The notes under the pieces are model-generated. The model worked only from the letters and a program-made list of their open reading frames with translations. It was not told the origin of the DNA and ran no database searches. Positions 14,008 to 21,242 of a stretch of DNA of 21,283 nt are shown piece after piece. This stretch comes from JAGOZV01 sp964346445 (GTDB lineage: Bacteria > Patescibacteriota > Saccharimonadia > Saccharimonadales > Saccharimonadaceae). How positions within the stretch are numbered: position 1 is the first letter of the stretch; every line of letters starts with the position of its first letter. The translations under genes were made by a program, and so were the position numbers. The stretch lies in assembly GCA_964346445.1 (NCBI GenBank), contig CAYFUI010000009.1, positions 1 to 21,283 on the forward strand. The letters run 5' to 3'.

Positions 14008-14457
14008 ATGATTATATACTTAGGCAGCGACAACCGCGGCCATTATTTGAAAGAAAAAATATTTGCTTATTTATCTAAGCACGGCTACAAGGTGCGTGAG
14101 GTTGGCAATGCCGAACAAGTTGCGGCCGATGACTATCCTCACATAGCGCAAGTAACAGCCTTGAAGGTTATTGGTTCGGAGTCTAGTGATGCGAGGGGCA
14201 TACTTGTGTGCGGCAGTAGTCAAGGCCTGGCCATCACAGCCAATCGCTTTGCGGGCATCAGGGCCGTTGTGGTTTGGGATGCCTTTGAAGCTAAGGTTTC
14301 TCGTACAGACTTAGCAAGCAATATTTTGTGTTTGCCAGTAAGGGAGTTTGAAGATAACCCCGATGCTTGGCAAGGGATAATAGAGACGTGGCTTTCGACA
14401 CCGTTTTCGAAGGCGTCACGATTTAAGCGCCAAATAGCGCAGATGGATGAGGTATAA
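14008..14457 (+). CDS. rpiB: RpiB/LacA/LacB-family sugar-phosphate isomerase with altered active site
   Basis: Probably interconverts ribose 5-phosphate and ribulose 5-phosphate. The 149 residues keep the family fold: LGSDNRGHYLKE (5-16), ADDYPHIA (40-47), LVCGSSQGLAITANRFAGIRA (66-86), SRTDLASNIL (98-107) and C-terminal TPFSKASRFKRQI (131-143). The catalytic Cys68 remains. The usual His of GSDHAG is Asn9, the ring-opening His of the CHD/HD motif is Trp90 (VVWDAF), and the HNDAN motif reads DLASN. CPR genomes often carry such divergent forms (recalled, not checked). Place between gap and rpe supports the Rpi role, since a canonical isomerase is not seen nearby. AAGGAGG at 13998-14004 sets the start. 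Confidence 0.8.
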   Translation: MIIYLGSDNRGHYLKEKIFAYLSKHGYKVREVGNAEQVAADDYPHIAQVTALKVIGSESSDARGILVCGSSQGLAITANRFAGIRAVVVWDAFEAKVSRTDLASNILCLPVREFEDNPDAWQGIIETWLSTPFSKASRFKRQIAQMDEV

Positions 14458-14458
14458 A

Positions 14459-15103
14459 ATGGCAGAAGTAGCACCATGTATAACAGTAGAAACAGACGAG
14501 GCTTATAAGCAATCGGTAGAGATGCTTCAACCATTTGCTATGCGGGTACATATTGACACCAGTGATGGTGAATTTGCACCCACTTTTCTAACGCCACCAG
14601 AAAAAATGTGGTGGCCAGAAGGCTGGAAGGTGGATATTCACGCCATGGTTCAGCGGCCGGAAGAGTATGTAGATAGGCTTATTGCCTTAAAGCCGTATTT
14701 AATAACTTTCCATGCTGAAGCTGATGGCGACTTATTAGCTGTTATGGATAAAGTTAAGCAATCAGGTATAAAAGCGGGTGTGGCGCTATTGAAGACAACC
14801 GTACCCTCAACAGTGCAGCCACTTATCGAAAAGGCTGATCATGTATTAATTTTTAGCGGTGACTTAGGTTATTACGGTGGGAAAGCTAGTTTGATGCAAT
14901 TAGAGAAGGTTCGTTTGGTCCGTGCCATTAGCCCCCAGGTGGAGATAGGTTGGGACGGTGGAGTCAGTATAGAAAATTCTTTTTCATTGGCACAAGGTGG
15001 TGTAAATGTACTAAATTCAGGTGGTGGCATAGCAAATGCCCCAAATCCAGAAGCAGCGTATCGTAAGATGGTAGAAGAAGTTAATAAAAAAGGGATATTT
15101 TAA
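14459..15103 (+). CDS. rpe: Ribulose-phosphate 3-epimerase-like protein
   Basis: Probable epimerase of ribulose 5-phosphate and xylulose 5-phosphate, a TIM barrel of 214 residues. The metal and acid-base ligands are kept: His31 and Asp33 in RVHIDTSDG, His61 in DIHAM and Asp166 in GWDGG. Other usually conserved points changed: APSIL reads APCIT, VMDGHFVPN reads TSDGEFAPT, and the phosphate-loop region MSVNPGFGGQ reads FSGDLGYYGG (132-141). The C-terminal phosphate site is VLNSGGGI (184-191). The start at 14459, one base after the rpiB stop and following GAGGT, is preferred over the in-frame ATG at 14447 inside rpiB. The operon position supports the call despite divergence. Confidence 0.82.
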   Translation: MAEVAPCITVETDEAYKQSVEMLQPFAMRVHIDTSDGEFAPTFLTPPEKMWWPEGWKVDIHAMVQRPEEYVDRLIALKPYLITFHAEADGDLLAVMDKVKQSGIKAGVALLKTTVPSTVQPLIEKADHVLIFSGDLGYYGGKASLMQLEKVRLVRAISPQVEIGWDGGVSIENSFSLAQGGVNVLNSGGGIANAPNPEAAYRKMVEEVNKKGIF

Positions 15104-15985
15104 ATGGGTGAGCAAAAAAAGTATTCAATTGACGAGATTGAACAAAAAGCTAATAATTTACGAAAAGAGATTATCTCTATGCTAGAGAAGGCCGGTAGTG
15201 GTCACAGTGCCGGACCACTAGGTATGGCGGATATTTTTGCGGCACTATATTTTAGTGTGATGCGGCATGACCCTAAAGATCCAAACTGGAGTGAGCGTGA
15301 TGTGCTTTATCTTAGCAATGGCCATACGGTTCCTGTGCAATATGCTGCCATGGCTGAAAGTGGCTATATAGAAAAAGACGAACTGGCCACCTTGCGAAAG
15401 CTGGGCAGTCGGTTGCAAGGACATCCGGAGCGTGTAGTCCTGCCTGGTATTGAGGCAACTAGCGGCCCACTTGGAAGTGGTTTATCGCAGGCAGCCGGCT
15501 ATGCTTATGCCTTGCAATATTTAGATGACCCTTATAAGAACCGTCATCGCACTGTATATGTAGTCATGGGTGATGGTGAGTTGAATGAGGGAAATATTTG
15601 GGAAGGCGCAATGTTTGCTGGTAAGTACAAATTGGGCCAATTAGTAGGCATTGTTGATAGGAATAATATACAAATTGATGGTACGACAGAAGATGTCATG
15701 CCATTAGATAGTTTACGTAATAAATGGGAAGCTTTTGGCTGGCATGTAATAGAGCAGGATGGTCATGATATCCCTGGTCTTATCAGTGCACTTAATACCG
15801 CACGGGCTATTACCAATAAGCCAGTAGTCATTCTAGCGTATACCATTCCAGGAAAGGGTGTAGACTTTGCTGAATTTGACTATCGTTGGCACGGCGTACC
15901 ACCTAATAGTGCGCAAGCTAAAGAGGCGTTAGAGAAACTAAGAACATTAGACGGAAAAATAATATACGAAGGGGCGGGATTATGA
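15104..15985 (+). CDS. tktN: Transketolase, N-terminal (ThDP pyrophosphate-binding) subunit
   Basis: First half of a split transketolase, which moves two-carbon units between sugar phosphates. The 293 residues hold SGHSAGPLG (32-40), NGH (72-74) and GHPER (106-110) with the conserved histidines, then the thiamine diphosphate motif GDGELNEG (156-163) closing with RNN (186-188). The start codon directly follows the rpe stop. Its stop overlaps the start of tktC (ATGA), so the two halves are translationally coupled. This is the only TGA stop in the window, and a TAG follows in the same frame four codons later. Split transketolases are common in archaea and some bacteria. Confidence 0.93.
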   Translation: MGEQKKYSIDEIEQKANNLRKEIISMLEKAGSGHSAGPLGMADIFAALYFSVMRHDPKDPNWSERDVLYLSNGHTVPVQYAAMAESGYIEKDELATLRKLGSRLQGHPERVVLPGIEATSGPLGSGLSQAAGYAYALQYLDDPYKNRHRTVYVVMGDGELNEGNIWEGAMFAGKYKLGQLVGIVDRNNIQIDGTTEDVMPLDSLRNKWEAFGWHVIEQDGHDIPGLISALNTARAITNKPVVILAYTIPGKGVDFAEFDYRWHGVPPNSAQAKEALEKLRTLDGKIIYEGAGL

Positions 15986-16980
15986 AATATAACTTAGCAC
16001 ACAACTTTTTAAATGAAGATGAGGTGGTGAAAGAACCTATTCGCGCTGGTTTTGGGCGCGGCTTAAAAAAAGCTGCGGACGAAAATGAACAGGTGGTTGC
16101 CCTAACAGCCGATCTGACAGATAGTACGCAGGTTACTCTATTTAAAGAGGCTTACCCCGAAAGGTTTATTCAAATTGGTATAGCCGAACAAAATTTAGTA
16201 ACCGTAGCTGCTGGCTTAGCTCATGCTGGCAAGATACCTTTTGCAACTAGTTATGCAGCCTTCAGCCCGGGGCGTAATTGGGAGCAAATTAAAACTAATG
16301 CCAGTCTAAACGACCAGCCAGTTAAAGTTGTTGGTAGTCACGCTGGGGTGACTGTTGGTCCAGATGGGGCTACTCATCAGATGCTTGAAGACATCGCCTT
16401 AATGCGAGTTATGCCTAATATGGTCGTTATAGCCCCTGGGGATAGTATCGAAGCGGAAAAGGCCACCTTGGCTCTAGCAAGAGACTCCAGGCCGGCTTAC
16501 TTACGGTTAGGGCGTGAAAAGACACCCGTATTTTCTACTCCTGACTCGCCTTTTGAGATAGGGAAGGCTTATATATTACGTGATGGGACTGACGTCTCCT
16601 TAATTGGTACAGGAACATTAACCTATGAATTCTTGAAGGCTGCTGAAATTCTGGCAACCCAAGGCATTAATGCCGAAGTAGTGCACGTTCCGACAATTAA
16701 ACCACTAGACGAAGCAATAATTTTAGATAGTGTGAGACGTAATGGCAGGGTGGTAACCGGTGAAGAAGCCCAACGTGCTGGTGGCCTTGGTGGCGCTATA
16801 TCTGAACTACTATCAGAAAAAATTCCGACACCAGTTTACCGAATAGGCATTCATGATAGGTTCGGCGAGTCTGGCGACCCTTACGAACTAATGAAGCACT
16901 TTAGGTTGCTGGCGCCGGAGATTGCTGAGGATGTTAAGCAGTTTGTAGACAGGACACCAAAATATCACCAAGCTTATTAG
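15982..16980 (+). CDS. tktC: Transketolase, C-terminal subunit
   Basis: Second half of the split transketolase, carrying the pyrimidine-binding and C-terminal domains. The 332 residues contain the cofactor-activating Glu69 in IGIAEQN (66-71), TSYAAFSPGR (89-98), SHAGVTVGPDGATHQ (119-133) and the C-terminal regulatory-type domain with EEAQRAGGLGGA and DRFGESGDP (about 285-310). Together with the upstream subunit it makes a full-length transketolase. Its TAG stop overlaps the stop codon of the convergent transaldolase gene by 4 bases, and no terminator separates them. Confidence 0.93.
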   Translation: MKYNLAHNFLNEDEVVKEPIRAGFGRGLKKAADENEQVVALTADLTDSTQVTLFKEAYPERFIQIGIAEQNLVTVAAGLAHAGKIPFATSYAAFSPGRNWEQIKTNASLNDQPVKVVGSHAGVTVGPDGATHQMLEDIALMRVMPNMVVIAPGDSIEAEKATLALARDSRPAYLRLGREKTPVFSTPDSPFEIGKAYILRDGTDVSLIGTGTLTYEFLKAAEILATQGINAEVVHVPTIKPLDEAIILDSVRRNGRVVTGEEAQRAGGLGGAISELLSEKIPTPVYRIGIHDRFGESGDPYELMKHFRLLAPEIAEDVKQFVDRTPKYHQAY

Positions 16981-18053
16981 CTCTTAGACTTATCTTCAAT
17001 GCTTTGCATTAAAGATACGAAAGAGTTCTTAAAGCTGCTGATGCCGTCTTCTGCTAACTCTCTAGCAATAGCGCTACGGTTTATGCCCACATTAGCCAGC
17101 TCATTATAAAGCATTTTTGACTCCTCTATGTCTAGCATACTGAGACTAGGGGAGTTAACTGGGAAATGGTCAAGTATTTTACTGATTGTATCTTCTGGTA
17201 GTGTATTAACCGTAAATGGCGCTAGTAGTCCAGTTACGTAAAGGAGATCATCGTAGTCTGGGTTTTTCGTAGAGGTTGAAGCCCACAGGAGACGTTGAAT
17301 TGCTGGGCTTTTTGGCTCTAAAGTAGCAATTTCAGCACTGTGCTTTAGAAAGATATCATAAGCAATCCTACCTTGTGCAACGGCTGTTTTTCCAATTAAT
17401 TTCCGTGCTTCAGGAGTATCAATTTGCGTAAGTTGCTGGTCTATTTTAGTATCTACCCGGCTGATGAAGAAGGAGGCAACGCTACGGGCTTGAGTGTCAC
17501 TATCTTTATGGGCGGCAAGGTGCGCCTGGGCAACCTGGTTATAGTGGTCTAAGCTGAAAATTAATGTTACATTAACATTTATTCCTTCTTTGATTAATTC
17601 ATAAATGGCAGGAATACAAGGTTGCGTGGCTGGTACTTTTATCATTAGGTTAGGCATGTTTATCTCTTGCCAAATCCAACGTGCCTGGTCAATTGTACCG
17701 CCTTGATCGTAGGCCAAGTTGGGTGAAACTTCAAGTGAAATATAACCGTCTTCGCCACCGCTTTCTTGGTATAGCGGCATTAAGATCTCGGCAGCCGCTT
17801 TAATATCATCCATAACTATACGCCAGTAAATATCCTCGGTTGAAGCACCTTGTTGTGCTAATTGTCGTATTTGTTCGTCGTAAAGGTCACTATTCTTAAT
17901 AGCATTTTCTAAGATAGTGGGGTTACTGGTTACGCCCCTTATACCTTCATCAATATATTTTTTCAACCCACCGTCTTGTATTAAATCACGGCTGATGTTG
18001 TCGAGCCAAGGGCTCTGATTGTACTTGCTGTGCAAGAGTTGTAAATTGTTCAT
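16977..18053 (-). CDS. tal: Transaldolase
   Basis: Transfers a three-carbon dihydroxyacetone unit between sugar phosphates in the non-oxidative pentose phosphate pathway. The 358-residue length fits the longer Tal class of Actinobacteria and Cyanobacteria. Visible motifs are SPWLDNISRDLI (14-25), GVTSNPTIL (40-48) near the substrate site, Schiff-base Lys139 in NLMIKVPAT (135-143) and SFFISRVD (194-201). The gene is convergent with tktC and divergent from pfkB-1. A TACAAT box lies 8 bases before its ATG, again predicting a leaderless RNA. Being on the other strand, it is controlled apart from the gap-tkt operon. Confidence 0.93.
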   Translation of the reverse strand: MNNLQLLHSKYNQSPWLDNISRDLIQDGGLKKYIDEGIRGVTSNPTILENAIKNSDLYDEQIRQLAQQGASTEDIYWRIVMDDIKAAAEILMPLYQESGGEDGYISLEVSPNLAYDQGGTIDQARWIWQEINMPNLMIKVPATQPCIPAIYELIKEGINVNVTLIFSLDHYNQVAQAHLAAHKDSDTQARSVASFFISRVDTKIDQQLTQIDTPEARKLIGKTAVAQGRIAYDIFLKHSAEIATLEPKSPAIQRLLWASTSTKNPDYDDLLYVTGLLAPFTVNTLPEDTISKILDHFPVNSPSLSMLDIEESKMLYNELANVGINRSAIARELAEDGISSFKNSFVSLMQSIEDKSKS

Positions 18054-18083
18054 TTGTACTTATTGTACCAAATAATGTATGAT
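18054..18083 (+). promoter_or_regulatory. Promoter of pfkB-1 with TTGTAC direct repeats
   Basis: TTGTAC (18054-18059), an 18-base spacer and TATGAT (18078-18083), with the ATG at 18091 seven bases downstream. TTGTAC is repeated at 18063-18068, nine bases on, in the same direction. The region also holds the tal promoter on the other strand, so both genes could share a regulator. Confidence 0.5.
18062..18067 (-). promoter_or_regulatory. -10 box of tal
   Basis: TACAAT on the minus strand, 8 bases before the tal ATG at 18053. The -35 match is poor. It overlaps one of the TTGTAC repeats of the divergent pfkB-1 promoter. Confidence 0.4.
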
Positions 18084-18090
18084 AATGCAT

Positions 18091-19068
18091 ATGGTAAAGA
18101 TTTGTGCTTTCGGGTCGGCGTCTCAGGACGTCTTTATTTCGGGAGAAGGAATTAGTTCGCAGCTAGACCCAAAAATAAACAGATATGCGAAAGAGTTTGT
18201 CCAGCCATTTAAGCTGGGTGCAAAAATAAATGTGGATACGGTTAATTTCGCCACAGGTGGTGGCGCCACTAATGCCGCGGTAACTTTTGCCAGGCAGGGG
18301 TTAGAGAGTTCTTTTGTTGGCAAAATGGGCGACGACGTAGCCGCCGATGTTGTGATAAATGAACTGGATAAGGAGTTTGTAGACAGTAGTGGAGTTATCC
18401 GCGATGAAAAGGGTGGCACACAGTACTCAACCGTCCTCCTAACCGATTCTGGCGAGAGGACTATTCTTATCTATAGGGGTGCCGCCACTAGCCACACGGC
18501 CGCTGACTACGAAGACTTAGACCTTACTGGGATTAGTTGGATTTATGTGTCAACTTTTGCCGGCAAGTTTGAAGCGCTCGATGTTATTTTTAGAAAAGCT
18601 AAAGAGGCCGGTGCCAAAATAGCTTTCAACCCTGGTGATATGGAGCTGGCCGAACCTGATAAGCTAAAGGCTTTATTGCCAGATGTTGAGGTCTTGATAG
18701 TCAATAAAGAAGAGGCACAGCTTATTGTCCCGGGTGAAACACTTGAAGAGTTAGTGCGTCACCTACTAAAGTATTCGCCTGTAAGTATTGTGAGCGATGG
18801 GCCTAATGGCGTGATGGCCAGTGATGGCACGGTAATGATTCGTGCCGGTATGTATGAAGATGTTCCCGTGCTGGATAGGACTGGCGCTGGAGATGCCTTT
18901 GGCTCTGGTTTAACTAGCCAGTTAGCTTTAGGAAAAGATTTAAAGACAGCAGTTATATTTGGTAGCGCTAACTCTACATCTGTAGTCCAGTATTTAGGGG
19001 CAAAAACAGGAATATTGCGTGAAGGAGTAGAACTTCATGATATGCCAATTACCGTAACTAATATATAA
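18091..19068 (+). CDS. PfkB-family carbohydrate/nucleoside kinase (pfkB-1)
   Basis: Ribokinase-like kinase of 325 residues, probably phosphorylating a sugar or nucleoside with ATP. The N-terminal signature region is TGGGATNAAVTFARQG (55-70) and the C-terminal signature DRTGAGDAFGSG (262-273) holds the catalytic Asp268 and anion hole. A lid segment of about 25 residues (25-50) precedes the first signature. Substrate is not readable from sequence; ribose, a nucleoside or a hexose phosphate are possible. In-frame ATGs lie at 18079, 18085 and 18091; the last is chosen because the -10 box overlaps the others. Context with tal, tkt, rpe and rpiB favours a pentose or nucleoside substrate. A related kinase follows directly. 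Confidence 0.85.
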   Translation: MVKICAFGSASQDVFISGEGISSQLDPKINRYAKEFVQPFKLGAKINVDTVNFATGGGATNAAVTFARQGLESSFVGKMGDDVAADVVINELDKEFVDSSGVIRDEKGGTQYSTVLLTDSGERTILIYRGAATSHTAADYEDLDLTGISWIYVSTFAGKFEALDVIFRKAKEAGAKIAFNPGDMELAEPDKLKALLPDVEVLIVNKEEAQLIVPGETLEELVRHLLKYSPVSIVSDGPNGVMASDGTVMIRAGMYEDVPVLDRTGAGDAFGSGLTSQLALGKDLKTAVIFGSANSTSVVQYLGAKTGILREGVELHDMPITVTNI

Positions 19069-19091
19069 TATGGATATATAGGGGGGGTAAA

Positions 19092-20609
19092 ATGGCGCAT
19101 AAATTACAAACACTATTAGCAAATGATCATCCGTTATTTTTGATGAATATTGCACGGCTAGAGCGTGCTTCAGGGTATGCTGGTATAGACGTGCGCTTAA
19201 TTGCAGAAATTGCGCAAAAGTCATACTCTTTAGCTAACCGTCTTGGTTTTCGTGGTAATGACATCTTAGGAAAAGAACTTTATTACGCTTTAAATTCTAT
19301 CTTGGCACAAGGCACCGACTCGCTTTTTGATGAAACAGAATATATGCTTATTAACCTGGGTGATGGGCCCATCTCTTTGAATATTGAAGATATCCGTGAA
19401 AATATGACTAAAGGGCTTAGTTACGAGGAGAGGTCCGTAGCACATGCCCAACGAAAGTTACGGGCAGAAATAGTAAAGCGCTACGCTGAACATGAGCGGA
19501 CTAACCGGGAAATGGTCCAAAAAGTGGCTTCGGAGATAGATTTAATGGGTGAGAACGACGACATTGATAAGGTTGTAACAAGTGCCATGTCTCGTCATAA
19601 GGACGGCAAAAACACAAAGAGCGTTAGTATTTATTCTATTGGAGACATATTTACAGATGCTTTTATTGAACTCTACAAAAACGAAGCAAGGGTGGAGACA
19701 GACGATAATGGACAAGAGTGGTTAGCTATGCCACTTGGCACTAAGCCGCCATATAAAGGGGTGGATATAGTTAGGGCGGTTGGACCGGCCCCTAATGCAG
19801 CCGTCTCTTTTGCCAACCTTGGCCTTGATGCCTCCTTATTGGCATTTTTAGGAGACGATGAGCCAGGGCGTGAAATGGTGGCGCACTTAAGACGCAGCCG
19901 CGTAGACGTGGGGCAATTATCTATTCAAAAAGGCGTTTCATCAAATTATTACTATGTGTTGCGCTATGGTGCTGAAAGGACTATCTTAGTAAAAAACCAA
20001 GAATATAATTATAGCTTCAAAGAGCCAGAAGTGGTGCCAGAATGGGTTTACCTAGGGCTTCTTAGTGAGGAGTCATGGCAATTACATTTGGACCTATTGA
20101 CATATTTGAATAAAAATCCCCAGATTAAATTTATCTTACAGCCCGGCACCTTCCACTTTAAGTGGGGCAGTGACAAGATGGCGCCATTTTATAAACGCGC
20201 CTATGCCGCCATAATGAACCTAGAAGAGGCCGCAGACGTTACGGGGCTTTCAATAGCAGAGCCTCGAAAGATAGCCGAGAAGATGGCTAAAATGGGTACT
20301 CAAATTGTCATCATAACTAATGGCACCAAGGGCTCCATCGCCTATAGTGAAGGGCAGTTATATAAAGTGCCTAATTATCCAGATTTCATGGAGCCTGTGG
20401 ATAGAACAGGAGCAGGAGACGCCTTTGCAAGTGCTGTAGTGGGAGCTTTGGCTTTAGGTGTACCCCTAGAAGAGGCTTTGTTGTGGGGACCAATTAATAG
20501 TGCCAACGTGGTGACAAAGATAGGCGCCCAGGCCGGACTTCTAAATAAACAAGACATATTGGCTCATTTAGAAAGTGCCCCAGAATGGTATAAAGTTGAA
20601 AAAGTCTAA
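19092..20609 (+). CDS. PfkB-family kinase with a unique N-terminal helical domain (pfkB-2)
   Basis: A 505-residue fusion. Residues about 1-172 form an unrecognised, mostly helical domain with a conserved-looking core ARLERASGYAGIDVRLI (21-37) and a charged segment (110-170) that could be a coiled linker. Residues about 177-492 are a PfkB kinase with DRTGAGDAFASA (437-448, catalytic Asp443). The first signature is altered, reading VGPAPNAAV (230-238) instead of GGxxxN, so substrate binding may differ from pfkB-1. The start follows a run of seven G (19081-19087) serving as ribosome binding site, 23 bases after pfkB-1. A TATAAT at 19064-19069 may be a weak internal promoter. Substrate unknown. 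Confidence 0.82.
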   Translation: MAHKLQTLLANDHPLFLMNIARLERASGYAGIDVRLIAEIAQKSYSLANRLGFRGNDILGKELYYALNSILAQGTDSLFDETEYMLINLGDGPISLNIEDIRENMTKGLSYEERSVAHAQRKLRAEIVKRYAEHERTNREMVQKVASEIDLMGENDDIDKVVTSAMSRHKDGKNTKSVSIYSIGDIFTDAFIELYKNEARVETDDNGQEWLAMPLGTKPPYKGVDIVRAVGPAPNAAVSFANLGLDASLLAFLGDDEPGREMVAHLRRSRVDVGQLSIQKGVSSNYYYVLRYGAERTILVKNQEYNYSFKEPEVVPEWVYLGLLSEESWQLHLDLLTYLNKNPQIKFILQPGTFHFKWGSDKMAPFYKRAYAAIMNLEEAADVTGLSIAEPRKIAEKMAKMGTQIVIITNGTKGSIAYSEGQLYKVPNYPDFMEPVDRTGAGDAFASAVVGALALGVPLEEALLWGPINSANVVTKIGAQAGLLNKQDILAHLESAPEWYKVEKV

Positions 20610-20633
20610 AAAATAAATTAAAAAAGGAGAAAA

Positions 20634-21242
20634 ATGAGATATCAGATTTGTGTATCAGGAGCAGCATCAGGAGAAACAGTCAGGACTTCAAGGCATTTAG
20701 CGTTTGAATTAGGCAAAGAGATTTCCACTCGTGGAAAAACCTTATTAACGGGCGCAACAGTGGGTTTACCGCATGCCGCAGCCGAAGGAGTTTTTAGTTT
20801 AGGTAAGGACCGGGGTCTATCAATAGGCTTTTCACCAGCTAGCTCTTTTCGTGAGCATGTAGCTGTTTATAAACTGCCGACCAAAGAATTTGATTACATT
20901 AATTTTACTGGCATGGCATATGTTGGGCGTGACGTCCACTTGGTTCGCAGTAGTGATGCTGTAATTACAATTGGTGGACGTATGGGTAGCTTACATGAAC
21001 TTGCGACAGCGTTAGAGAGCCGTAAAGTTTGTGGAGTATTGCTAGGAAGTGGAGGATTGGCTGACTATACTCCTACGCTTCTGGATAATATCGAAGCGCC
21101 TGGTGCAGCCGACATCATCTATGATACAGACCCTAAACGTCTCGTTGATAGGATTATAGATGAATTAGATAAACGCTACGCTGATTTTTATCATGACGGT
21201 ACAGATAGCCATTTAAGTGCCAAGCGTGCTGGGCGCGGCTAG
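20634..21242 (+). CDS. LOG/SLOG-family Rossmann protein (possible nucleotide phosphoribohydrolase)
   Basis: A 202-residue protein of the LOG (Lonely guy) / TIGR00725-like superfamily. Some members hydrolyse nucleoside monophosphates to a base and ribose 5-phosphate; others bind nucleotides as sensors. Motifs are VSGAASG near the N-terminus (7-13), LLTGATVGLPHAAAEG (37-52), GRDVHLVRSSDAV (98-110), where the LOG arginine would lie, and IGGRMGSLHE (113-122) in place of the usual PGGxGTxxE; Glu122 is kept. The tail (180-202) is polar. AAGGAGA (20624-20630) precedes the ATG, 24 bases after pfkB-2, so it is likely co-transcribed. Enzyme activity is unproven, but ribose 5-phosphate release would feed the nearby pentose phosphate enzymes. 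Confidence 0.75.
   Translation: MRYQICVSGAASGETVRTSRHLAFELGKEISTRGKTLLTGATVGLPHAAAEGVFSLGKDRGLSIGFSPASSFREHVAVYKLPTKEFDYINFTGMAYVGRDVHLVRSSDAVITIGGRMGSLHELATALESRKVCGVLLGSGGLADYTPTLLDNIEAPGAADIIYDTDPKRLVDRIIDELDKRYADFYHDGTDSHLSAKRAGRG

Noticed and set aside
14220..14534. Antisense 104-codon open frame over rpiB and rpe
   Set aside because: Overlaps two well supported operon genes completely and has no independent signals.
18077..18093. Similarity between the GCATATG at the pfkB-1 and TRM11 starts as a shared regulatory motif
   Set aside because: Short, AT-rich and at start codons where ATG and -10 sequences are expected, so chance is sufficient.
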